Of a DNA stretch of 9,649 bases, positions 1 to 6,404 are shown one piece after another. The stretch's first letter is position 1. Each line of letters opens with the position of its first letter. Origin of the DNA: CAZDDI01 sp964504195. GTDB taxonomy: Bacteria; Chloroflexota; Anaerolineae; B4-G1; SLSP01. The stretch spans positions 1-9,649 of the forward strand of contig CAZDDI010000098.1 in NCBI GenBank assembly GCA_964504195.1, given 5' to 3'. The notes beneath the pieces were generated by a model. That model saw nothing but the letters and a program-made list of their open reading frames with translations, was not told the origin of the DNA and made no database searches. A program made the position numbers and the translations under genes.

Positions 1-20
1 AAGTTAATAAGGCGATAGAA

Positions 21-100
21 CTTACGTTCTGTAAACGTATTTCAGGACTTGACAAAATCTCGACGAACTTTGCGCACGCTACGGTGAAATCTCTTAATCT
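21..100. repeat. Degenerate copies of the 20-bp repeat seen at 9192-9351
   Basis: The segment at 41-60, TTCAGGACTTGACAAAATCT, matches unit 6 of the right-hand array (9292-9311) at about 16 of 20 positions by eye. The following 20-bp blocks (61-80 and 81-100) still match array units at about 11 of 20 positions in the same register, and 21-40 carries a related TTCTGTAAA string. I infer a decayed array of the same repeat family. The outer blocks are weak and could be chance. No gene was recognised in positions 1-106. A small palindrome, TACGTT-N5-AACGTA, lies at 24-40. Confidence 0.35.
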
Positions 101-106
101 GCGGCA

Positions 107-277
107 TCAAAAAACCCACGTTCCGAGCAGAAGCAGTGCTGCTGAAAGGGCCATGAGCGGGAAAGCCCACGCGCTCAGGAACGGAATGCCGATGACAGCG
201 CCTATCATGCTCAAAATGAACAACAATAAGGCCACTTGCCACACACCTTGTTTGGGACGATGTAGTTTGAACTTCAT
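107..277 (-). CDS. Small two-helix membrane protein, unknown function
   Basis: This 56-residue protein has a basic N-terminus (MKFKLHRPKQ) followed by two hydrophobic segments, roughly residues 12-30 and 34-55, separated by a short Pro/Ser turn. It is therefore probably a hairpin inserted in the cytoplasmic membrane. The ATG at 277 is preferred over an in-frame start at 319 because a strong AGGAG (285-289) sits 7 nt upstream, and because the longer version would begin 4 nt inside the rarA stop region. The gene starts 45 nt after the rarA stop with no terminator between, so it is probably the last gene of a rarA transcript. No family was recognised. The ribosome binding site and clean membrane topology argue that it is real. 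Confidence 0.6.
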   Translation of the reverse strand: MKFKLHRPKQGVWQVALLLFILSMIGAVIGIPFLSAWAFPLMALSAALLLLGTWVF

Positions 278-284
278 TAGTTCT

Positions 285-289
285 CTCCT
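285..289 (-). promoter_or_regulatory. Ribosome binding site of the small membrane protein
   Basis: On the minus strand AGGAG lies 7 nt upstream of the ATG at 277. It decides the start codon in favour of the 56-residue form over the upstream in-frame ATG at 319. Confidence 0.6.
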
Positions 290-322
290 TTCGATCAAAT
301 CACGAATATAACTCGTCACCCA

Positions 323-1675
323 TTACCCATCACCCTTCCCTTTCTTCATCAGCCGCAAGGTCTCGATGATGCGTTGCTCGTAGCCGTGCCCTTTCGGTTT
401 GAACCACCCGCCCGCGACGCCTTCCGGGAGATACCGCTGGTCGGCCCAGCCGGTGGGGAACTCGTGGGGATACTTGTACTTCTCGCGCTCGCCGGTGGTA
501 CGCTCGTAGTGATCGCGCAAGCCGCCCTTGAACACATCGGTCTTATCGCGCAGGTAGATGGGCGGCGCGCTGTAACCGTGCTGCTCCAGATGCTCCACGG
601 CCTTCCAGTATGCGCCCACACTGTTGGATTTGGGGCAAGTAGCGAGGTAGAGCGTGGCTTCGGCGAGGTGATACTGGCCTTCGGGCAGGCCCACCCATTC
701 CAGGGCTTGCGCGCACCCGGCCACCACCGAGATCGCCATCGGTGAGGCCAGTCCGATGTCTTCCGCCGCGAGGATGAGCAGCCGCCGCATGATGAAGCGC
801 GGGTCTTCGCCTGCCAGCACCATTTTTGCCAGGTAGTAGAGAGCCGCGTCGGGATCGGAGCCGCGAATGGACTTGATGAACGCGCTGATGGTGTCGTAGT
901 GCTCGTCGCCGGACTTGTCGTAGCCCATCGCGCGCTGTTGGATGGATTCCTCTGCCACGTCCAGCGTGATGTGGCGCGCGCCGTCGGCATCGGGCGCGGT
1001 GGATTCCACCGCCAGCTCCAGTGCATTGAGCGCCGAGCGCACATCGCCGCCCGATACATCCGCCAGATGGCGCAGCGCGTCTTCATCCACCACAATCGGT
1101 TGGCCGCCATAGCCACGCTCCGGGTCGGCCAGAGCACGGCGCAGCAGGGCGATAATGTCCGCCTCCTGCAACATCTGGAAGCGGAAGATGCGCGAGCGGC
1201 TCACCAGCGGCGCGATGATGGAAAAATACGGGTTCTCGGTCGTGGCGCCGATGAGGATGAGCGTGCCATCCTCCACCACCGGCAGCAGACCGTCTTGCTG
1301 CGCCTTGTTCCAGCGATGGATCTCATCCACCAGCAGAATCGTCCGCTGGCCGTGCATCCCCAGCCGCTCGCCAGCCTCTTTGACGATGCGCCGCAGCTCC
1401 CCCACCCCTTCCAGCACGGCGTTGAGCGTCTCGAAGCGGGCGCGAGTGATATTGGCGATAATCATCGCCAACGTGGTCTTGCCCGTGCCGGGCGGCCCCC
1501 AGAAGATGAGCGATGAGAACAGCCGATCGGCTTCGATGGCACGGCGGAGCAGGCGACCTTCGCCCACGATAGGCTCCTGGCCCACGAACTCATCGAGCGT
1601 GCGCGGACGCATCCGCGCCGCCAGCGGGGCTTCTTGTTTGAGTTGTTCCTTGCGGCGATGTTCGAAGAGATCCAT
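323..1675 (-). CDS. rarA: Replication-associated recombination protein A (RarA/MgsA), AAA+ ATPase
   Basis: This is a cytoplasmic AAA+ ATPase of the RarA/MgsA/WRNIP1 family, known to act at stalled or collapsed replication forks and related to clamp-loader ATPases. From the ATG, the 450-residue chain shows Walker A GPPGTGKTT near residues 60-68, Walker B LLVDEIHRW near 114-122 (Trp where Phe is usual), sensor-1 GATTENP near 143-149 and SRSRIF just after, the arginine-finger region. The C-terminal half carries the family tetramerisation region (DKSGDEHYDTISAFIKSIRG, then the AAEDIGLA stretch). Length is normal for the family. An in-frame GTG at 1681 would add two residues, but GAGG at 1681-1684 lies 5 nt before the ATG at 1675, so the ATG is preferred. 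No damage is visible. The small membrane protein follows on the same strand. Confidence 0.95.
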   Translation of the reverse strand: MDLFEHRRKEQLKQEAPLAARMRPRTLDEFVGQEPIVGEGRLLRRAIEADRLFSSLIFWGPPGTGKTTLAMIIANITRARFETLNAVLEGVGELRRIVKEAGERLGMHGQRTILLVDEIHRWNKAQQDGLLPVVEDGTLILIGATTENPYFSIIAPLVSRSRIFRFQMLQEADIIALLRRALADPERGYGGQPIVVDEDALRHLADVSGGDVRSALNALELAVESTAPDADGARHITLDVAEESIQQRAMGYDKSGDEHYDTISAFIKSIRGSDPDAALYYLAKMVLAGEDPRFIMRRLLILAAEDIGLASPMAISVVAGCAQALEWVGLPEGQYHLAEATLYLATCPKSNSVGAYWKAVEHLEQHGYSAPPIYLRDKTDVFKGGLRDHYERTTGEREKYKYPHEFPTGWADQRYLPEGVAGGWFKPKGHGYEQRIIETLRLMKKGKGDG

Positions 1676-1691
1676 AGTCACCTCAACGGTA

Positions 1692-1719
1692 AGTATAGCC
1701 GGGGAAGGGAAAAAGTAAA
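1692..1719 (-). promoter_or_regulatory. Possible sigma70-type promoter of rarA
   Basis: On the minus strand TTTACT (1714-1719) and TATACT (1692-1697) are separated by 16 nt. The -10 is good (5 of 6) and the -35 moderate (4 of 6). It would give a very short leader ending in GAGG and the rarA ATG. It overlaps the T-rich tail of the terminator of the upstream gene, a compact arrangement that is plausible but unproven. Confidence 0.35.
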
Positions 1720-1747
1720 AGCATACTGGGAAGCAATGCTTCCCAGT
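1706..1747 (-). terminator. Hairpin terminator of the membrane spermidine-synthase-like gene
   Basis: ACTGGGAAGC pairs perfectly with GCTTCCCAGT around a 3-nt loop at 1725-1747. Read on the minus strand, the hairpin is followed by a T-rich tract (ATGCTTTTACTTTTT). It lies 25 nt past the stop of the upstream minus-strand gene and before rarA, so an intrinsic terminator separating the two units fits well. Confidence 0.65.
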
Positions 1748-1772
1748 GTTAAAACGCTACAAAACCCAACCG

Positions 1773-4217
1773 TCAGGCAGAAGTGTGACGGATTTCATAC
1801 AGTAACAATATGCCGGCCAGTGCATAAAGCACGGCGGCGATCACCAACGTAGCGCGAAAACCTATCTGAATCGCCAACGCGGTAGCCAGCGCCGATCCCA
1901 ACATTGACATCACACCATTGATGCTCCAAATCCACGGAACTGCACCCCGGCGTTGTGCGCTCATCCACCGGATGCCGGAAGGAAATGGGATGCCCATCAA
2001 AAAGCTGGGAGGCGCTAACAGCAGTAGCGTCACGAGCAAGCGCGCTGCCAGGGGTAAATTTTGCGTTTGAGGTAGCGGCCAGAGTGCAGTAGCAGCGTGA
2101 AGCAGGATACAGAATGCCAGTAGAGGGAAAACCCAGCGTAGATTGCGGGTCAGGGAGGTTGCGGCCCATCGGCTGCTCCATAAACTCCCCAAACTGCTGA
2201 ATAATAATATCGAGAAGAGCGCGACGGCCAATGAATAGACCGGTCGTCCCAGATACACAGTGAATTTCTGAATGGTGGGGATTTCCATCAACATGAAAGC
2301 GATCCCTAACAGGGCAAAGTATCCCAACAACGAAAAAGAAGGCCGGGTTAATTGGGCATTCCGGCGATTGCTCAACAGGAGTGGCAAGATGACGAACAAG
2401 ACGCCAAAAAATAGCGCCACGCCGATGACTGCACTCAGCATGTATACGGCCTCTAAACTCATGCGATAGACTCCGCTGCGGTTGAGACTTGCATCCAGCA
2501 AATCGCCCAAACGGATGAGGTTAAAGAAAAAAGGACGGTCATCGGTTGCAGGGGAGACATCAAGTGGATAGGCGGCCACAAAAGCGGCATGATCCGGCGC
2601 GGTGATAAATTCACCCACTTCTTCAGTGATTGGAGAACCGGGCAGGTAAAGTACGGTAAAGCCCAGGGTTTCTGCTTGCTCCCGGATGTGTAACAGCTCG
2701 TTGGACGTAAAAGGTGCGCGCTTGAAGAGAGCTGTTGCCAGCCCTTCCGTGGCAGCTCCGGAGGTGGTGCGAGCGACTACCACCACATGTTGGCGTGGGT
2801 CGGATACTCCGGCGCGCTCCCAACCGGCCATCCCGGTAGAGACCAGCCGCATTGTTTCTGCCGGGTGCTCCGGTTGATACCAGCGCGAGACAGTCATGAT
2901 GCCCCGATCCGTCAGGTGTTCGTAGTAAGTTTGGAATGCTTCTGTAGTGTAGAGACTGTTTTCGCTGAGTGCGAACGCACCCGAGCCGCCCGCCGCCCAG
3001 GTATCAATGAGTGAGGCTTGAATGACATCGTACCGGTTGGGGCTACGTGCGATGTAACCGCGCGCATCGGCTACTGCCACCGTGACCTCCGGTAAATCAT
3101 ACAAGTGGCCTGAGAACTCGCCAAATGGCCCGCGCACGGCTTCGATAACTGCCGGGTTCACTTCAACCGCTGTAACGTGCGGTGCGCCTGATGTGAGGGC
3201 CGCGAGCACGTCGCGCCCTCCGCCGGAACCAATGACCAACGTGTTGGGAGCTTCGATGACATGATACACAAACGCTGTCAAATCGTAACGTAGGAAATTG
3301 ACTTGGTTCAATGCGCCATCGTATCCCTGGATGGGCGTACCGGCGACTGCATCAATCAACAGCAGTGCGTGGCGAAAGGTACCGCCTTCCGCTATGGCAC
3401 GTTCCCAATATTGTTCATCTACAGACCAGTAAAACGGGTAATTGACTGGCTCGTAAACCGAAACGCGCGAATGAGCATTCCAACGTTCGTACACACGCGG
3501 CGGTTCAGCCCCTCCGCCTTTGGTACTGGTGATGGGAAACCAGCCCCCCGAGGCTGCTCCTAGGGACAAGCCTATCATTCCCATAAAAACAATGAACGGG
3601 AAGGCCTTGCTTAACCGTTTTCGCCCGGGCAGCCATTCCACATTCCAGGTGAAGACGATTCCCGCCAATGCGACCAATCCACCGGCGGCCAATAGCGCCC
3701 CGGCGCCTCCCAGCCATTCCAGAGCCACAATGCTGAACAGGCAGCCTACTGAAGCACCGATGAGATCGGCCCAATACATACGCCCCGCGCGCCCGGCCCA
3801 GGCCGTCAACGCTAAAGACAGCATCGCGCCAGATAGGAAAAAGGGAATCGCCAAATCTACATAAATCACCAACAGCCAGAGCAATTGTCGCCAGGTAAAA
3901 CTCTGTCCCGTATTTAGCACAACTGCGAAGGGTACTTGCCGGTAGATGATGAAAGTGATGGGGATGCTAAGCGCCATGCCTATGCTCAACCATCCGATCC
4001 ACCGATGTACATTTTCCGGGCGTCCCAAACCAGGGAAGAAATACAGCGCCACGCCCGCGCTAGCACTAGACATCAACGAAAGCGAGATGGCGAGGAAAGC
4101 GAAGTGGTACCATAGTGTTACTGAAAAAATCCGCGTAAGCGCGATTTCCAGAGTCAATACTCCCATGCTGACAAAGAAAACCCCTAGCAGCTGTCGATTT
4201 TCTAGTTTATTGAACAT
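1773..4217 (-). CDS. Membrane-embedded spermidine-synthase-like / SAM-dependent protein
   Basis: This 814-residue integral membrane protein has three parts. Residues 1-222 hold about seven hydrophobic helices. Residues about 240-570 form a soluble Rossmann domain resembling spermidine synthases and class I methyltransferases, and residues 590-810 hold about seven more helices. The nucleotide-binding loop is GSGGGRD (330-336), with the acidic strand end VEVNP (351-355), ADARGYI (383-389) and ATDDRPFFFN (557-566), a motif typical of the membrane-bound group. The classic aminopropyltransferase loop GGGDGG and its Asp-Ser-Thr-Asp region are altered (YDVIQASLIDTW, 396-407), so true spermidine synthesis is doubtful and the substrate is unknown. 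The ATG has GAGG 7 nt upstream. It has its own promoter and terminator, so it appears monocistronic. Assignment to the superfamily is confident, the reaction is not. Confidence 0.85.
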   Translation of the reverse strand: MFNKLENRQLLGVFFVSMGVLTLEIALTRIFSVTLWYHFAFLAISLSLMSSASAGVALYFFPGLGRPENVHRWIGWLSIGMALSIPITFIIYRQVPFAVVLNTGQSFTWRQLLWLLVIYVDLAIPFFLSGAMLSLALTAWAGRAGRMYWADLIGASVGCLFSIVALEWLGGAGALLAAGGLVALAGIVFTWNVEWLPGRKRLSKAFPFIVFMGMIGLSLGAASGGWFPITSTKGGGAEPPRVYERWNAHSRVSVYEPVNYPFYWSVDEQYWERAIAEGGTFRHALLLIDAVAGTPIQGYDGALNQVNFLRYDLTAFVYHVIEAPNTLVIGSGGGRDVLAALTSGAPHVTAVEVNPAVIEAVRGPFGEFSGHLYDLPEVTVAVADARGYIARSPNRYDVIQASLIDTWAAGGSGAFALSENSLYTTEAFQTYYEHLTDRGIMTVSRWYQPEHPAETMRLVSTGMAGWERAGVSDPRQHVVVVARTTSGAATEGLATALFKRAPFTSNELLHIREQAETLGFTVLYLPGSPITEEVGEFITAPDHAAFVAAYPLDVSPATDDRPFFFNLIRLGDLLDASLNRSGVYRMSLEAVYMLSAVIGVALFFGVLFVILPLLLSNRRNAQLTRPSFSLLGYFALLGIAFMLMEIPTIQKFTVYLGRPVYSLAVALFSILLFSSLGSLWSSRWAATSLTRNLRWVFPLLAFCILLHAATALWPLPQTQNLPLAARLLVTLLLLAPPSFLMGIPFPSGIRWMSAQRRGAVPWIWSINGVMSMLGSALATALAIQIGFRATLVIAAVLYALAGILLLYEIRHTSA

Positions 4218-4272
4218 ACTTCTACCTCATCGTTGCCGATTTTTTATATGCTGTCTGCACAATTCGAGCTGC

Positions 4273-4300
4273 ACTATATCAAATTAATCCTTTACGTCAA
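4273..4300 (-). promoter_or_regulatory. Sigma70-type promoter of the membrane spermidine-synthase-like gene
   Basis: On the minus strand TTGACG (4295-4300) and TATAGT (4273-4278) are spaced by 16 nt, each matching consensus at 5 of 6 positions. It lies about 55 nt upstream of the ATG at 4217. The -35 hexamer overlaps the last two codons and stop of the interrupted small ORF upstream. Confidence 0.65.
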
Positions 4301-4666
4301 GCGTTTTTTTGTAAGTTCCAGGTATGGTTCTCGATCCGCGAAAGCGTCTCCCAGTAGCTTGATATCGTCCATCATAGGGCTTACACCAACGCGCAACCTG
4401 GGTGAGTCGCCCTGTGGATTTGGCTCATCGATATTTCCTGTGGAAAGGATGAATCTTTTTCTGGCCGGTCTCCGTCCGCGCGGGGTAGTGTAAACAGTAG
4501 TTACGCGGTTGGCATAGGTGGGGCGCACTTTTAGCCCTAAAACATCCTGTTTGCTATGTAAATGATGTCGTTCTAGTTGGCTTTAAGTGCGTCCCACCTT
4601 AACTGCGTAACTCCTGTAAACACACAACCGTAATGCTTTCAAAAGCTTGACAAAAGTGTTTTTCAT
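4292..4666 (-). pseudogene. Small ORF of unknown function split by a MITE-like insertion
   Basis: From the ATG at 4666 (AAGG a few nt upstream) the present frame gives 27 residues, MKNTFVKLLKALRLCVY followed by element-encoded residues, and stops at 4583 inside the inserted element. Beyond the element the same frame resumes (TTPRGRRPARKRF onward) and runs to the stop at 4292. Deleting the 118-bp element plus one 8-bp target copy removes 126 nt, exactly 42 codons, and yields a continuous frame of about 82 residues. It is very basic at the N-terminus and ends in ELTKKRLT. I recognise no family. The fit of frame, ribosome binding site and target duplication supports a real, now broken gene, but chance cannot be excluded. 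Its 5' end overlaps the proposed pcs promoter on the other strand. Confidence 0.4.
4489..4622. mobile_element. 118-bp hairpin MITE-like element with 8-bp target duplication
   Basis: The direct repeat TGTAAACA at 4489-4496 and 4615-4622 flanks an element at 4497-4614. Its ends are imperfect inverted repeats: the left arm at 4497-4536 starts GTAGTTACGCGGTT, and the reverse complement of the right arm at 4579-4614 starts GGAGTTACGCAGTT. About 30 of 36 aligned positions match, with one 4-nt gap. The arms continue loosely inward (ACATC at 4542 against GATGT at 4563), leaving a loop of roughly 20 nt. It encodes no protein and would depend on a transposase elsewhere. The insertion-sequence family was not recognised. 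Confidence 0.7.
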
Positions 4667-4674
4667 TGTAACCT
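4647..4674 (+). promoter_or_regulatory. Possible promoter of the pcs-ECF unit
   Basis: A perfect TTGACA (4647-4652) is followed after 16 nt by TAACCT (4669-4674), a weak -10. It would give an untranslated leader of about 78 nt before the pcs ATG. No known riboswitch core was recognised in that leader. The TTGACA sits in a string (TTCAAAAGCTTGACAAAAG) resembling the degenerate repeat at 41-60, so it may derive from repeat DNA. Confidence 0.35.
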
Positions 4675-4758
4675 TCAGGATTGTAGATTCGCAGCCGAGC
4701 CTGCCTGCATCCGGTAGTACGCGCCGCCGACCGCCCCAGATTAGCTTAAGGAAATAGT

Positions 4759-5496
4759 ATGGATTCAACAAAACCGCCGTCTGGCACAGGCAAGCTCGCC
4801 ATCCTACGTGCCTGGAGCGTCCACCTCTACACGTCGCTGGGACTTGTAGCCGGCTTCTTCGCCCTGCGCGCCATGCTCGCCGGAGAAGCCCATACCGCCT
4901 TCATCTTCCTGGGCATCGCCCTCTGGCTCGATGCCACCGACGGCCCCTTTGCCCGGCGCTGGGAGGTCAAACGCTGGCTACCGCACTTCGACGGGCGCAA
5001 GCTCGATGACATTACCGATTACCTCAACTACACGTTCCTCCCGGTCTTTTTCGCGTACCGCTTCGGGCTGGTGGAAGGGCCGATGGGTCTGGGTATCCTG
5101 GCTGCCGTCCTTATCTCATCGGCCTACGGCTTTTGCAGCGCAGGAGCCAAAACCAGCGATCACTACTTTACCGGCTTTCCTTCCTATTGGAATGTCGTGA
5201 TTTTCTACCTCTACCTGCTGAACGGGAGCGCGTGGATCAACACGCTGATGCTGGCCCTCTTTGCCGCCCTGGTGTGGGTGCCGGTCAAGTATATCACCTG
5301 GCAAACGCGCCACCTCCGTAAACTAACACTCGTCGGATCGTTTCTCTGGGGCGGCAGCCTGCTACTCCTGCTGATTACCTTCCACGCGGCGCCAATCTGG
5401 TTGTTATGGGGTTCGCTGCTCTACCCGCTCTATCATTTTGGGCTATCTTTCTACCTCTACATCTCAGGGGAAAGCCGTTCTGAGCGTGAAACGTGA
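4759..5496 (+). CDS. pcs: Phosphatidylcholine synthase family CDP-alcohol phosphatidyltransferase
   Basis: This is an integral membrane enzyme of 245 residues. Its family condenses CDP-diacylglycerol with free choline to make phosphatidylcholine and CMP at the cytoplasmic membrane. The catalytic motif reads D58xxDGxxAR66, then 12 residues, then G79xxxD83xxxD87. The 12-residue spacing is the variant characteristic of bacterial Pcs, where most CDP-alcohol phosphotransferases have 8 or 9. Other Pcs-like stretches are AWSVHLYTSLG (18-28) and KTSDHYFTGFPSYWNVVIFY (131-150). Six to eight hydrophobic segments and the length fit Pcs. AAGGA lies 7 nt before the ATG. It is followed after 119 nt by a complete ECF transporter on the same strand. 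The family call is strong. The alcohol acceptor (choline or another) is inferred, not shown. Confidence 0.85.
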   Translation: MDSTKPPSGTGKLAILRAWSVHLYTSLGLVAGFFALRAMLAGEAHTAFIFLGIALWLDATDGPFARRWEVKRWLPHFDGRKLDDITDYLNYTFLPVFFAYRFGLVEGPMGLGILAAVLISSAYGFCSAGAKTSDHYFTGFPSYWNVVIFYLYLLNGSAWINTLMLALFAALVWVPVKYITWQTRHLRKLTLVGSFLWGGSLLLLLITFHAAPIWLLWGSLLYPLYHFGLSFYLYISGESRSERET

Positions 5497-5566
5497 AGAA
5501 GATTCTACAGTTTTTGTAAAAATATAGTAAAGGCAACAGTTTGGCAGTGGCGTAACAAGTCATAAA

Positions 5567-5601
5567 TTCGCCATTCGCAATTCGCAATTCACCATTTTCG
5601 C
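5567..5601 (+). repeat. Heptamer tandem repeat in the ecfS leader
   Basis: Five consecutive 7-bp blocks read TTCGCCA, TTCGCAA, TTCGCAA, TTCACCA and TTTTCGC. They end immediately before the ribosome binding site AGGAG of the S component. Such degenerate heptamers are common in intergenic DNA of several filamentous and environmental bacteria. A role in expression is possible but not shown. The rest of the 5497-5615 gap shows no clear terminator or promoter. Confidence 0.6.
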
Positions 5602-5615
5602 AGGAGATCCTAACC

Positions 5616-6398
5616 ATGAATCAAATACCATCAGGAAAAGAGCGCCAGGTGCGTGCGCTTGGCGGGGTTGCCATAGATGGCGCGCCCATCGCCTACATGG
5701 TCACGCTGGCGGCGGTGGTTACGGTACTTGCCAGCGTGCCTCTATCCGTCATCATCGGTTCAGGGAAAAGCTTCCCCATGAGCCAGGCCATCTATCCGCT
5801 GGTCGGATGGATTCTAGGCCCTATCGCGGGCGCAATTGCCGCCGGCATCGGCGCGCTCTTCGGCGTGTTCCTGTTCCCGCACACGACTCTAGTCCCCGCT
5901 GCGACCTTAGCCGGCGCAGTGACCGGGGGCTTTACCGCCGGCATCCTGAGCGCCCAGGGATACCGTAAAATGTGGCGTTCCTGGATCAGTATATTTTTCG
6001 TGCTGATTTATGCCGCCTACATAGGCCGGGCTGTACTAGTCAATGGCGCAAATCTATGGATAATGCTGCTGGCTTCATTCGTCAACTGGTCGGCGCTACT
6101 GCTCTTCATCCTGCCGACCCGAAAGCTGTGCCAGACCTGGCTGGAAAGCCCCGACCTCAAACGCACCGCGCTGGGGCTGTTTTTGGGAACATGGATCATC
6201 GCCGGGTTCGCCCATCTGACCGCCTCCACTATCGCTTACTTCGTCACCAACTGGCCCAACGAGGTCTGGCTGGGCATGGCCCCCGTCGCCCCCTGGGAAC
6301 ACCTGACCCGCACCATCGTCGGGACGGCTATCGGCACGGGCGTGATTGCGGGCTTGCGTGCGATTGGCCTGGTCAAGCCGCGCCACGCGGCTTACTGA
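5616..6398 (+). CDS. ECF transporter S component (substrate-binding membrane subunit), substrate unknown
   Basis: This 260-residue, very hydrophobic protein has about seven predicted helices, near residues 23-48, 57-88, 92-112, 122-142, 147-168, 185-211 and 230-252. It is identified as the substrate-capture (S) subunit mainly by context: the fused ECF ATPases start 6 nt later and EcfT follows. The glycine/alanine-rich helices 2-3 (GPIAGAIAAGIGALFG, TLAGAVTGGFTAG) are typical of S components. It is somewhat longer than the usual 170-220 residues. AGGAG lies 9 nt before the ATG. Because all four ECF parts are together, this is a dedicated rather than shared module. The adjacent pcs gene suggests choline or a lipid precursor as cargo. 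A vitamin remains an equally possible substrate. Confidence 0.75.
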   Translation: MNQIPSGKERQVRALGGVAIDGAPIAYMVTLAAVVTVLASVPLSVIIGSGKSFPMSQAIYPLVGWILGPIAGAIAAGIGALFGVFLFPHTTLVPAATLAGAVTGGFTAGILSAQGYRKMWRSWISIFFVLIYAAYIGRAVLVNGANLWIMLLASFVNWSALLLFILPTRKLCQTWLESPDLKRTALGLFLGTWIIAGFAHLTASTIAYFVTNWPNEVWLGMAPVAPWEHLTRTIVGTAIGTGVIAGLRAIGLVKPRHAAY

Positions 6399-6404
6399 GC
6401 ACCC

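Noticed and set aside
50..80. Promoter based on TTGACA at the left edge
   Set aside because: No acceptable -10 lies 15-19 nt downstream and no plus-strand gene follows. The string is better explained as part of the degenerate 20-bp repeat.
323..1718. Long open frames on the opposite strand and other frames across rarA
   Set aside because: These are shadows of a strongly supported gene: high-GC third positions keep other frames open, and their products are Arg/His/Ser-rich with no domain or ribosome binding site.
4505..4528. ATG at 4528 as the start of a real 78-residue minus-strand protein
   Set aside because: Its first 13 residues are encoded by the arm of the inserted palindromic element and the target repeat, so this start is created by the insertion. 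The ATG at 4666 is the better ancestral start.
4675..4758. Riboswitch in the pcs leader
   Set aside because: The leader was read for known conserved cores (for example thiamine, cobalamin, SAM) and none was recognised. Only a plain ribosome binding site stands out.
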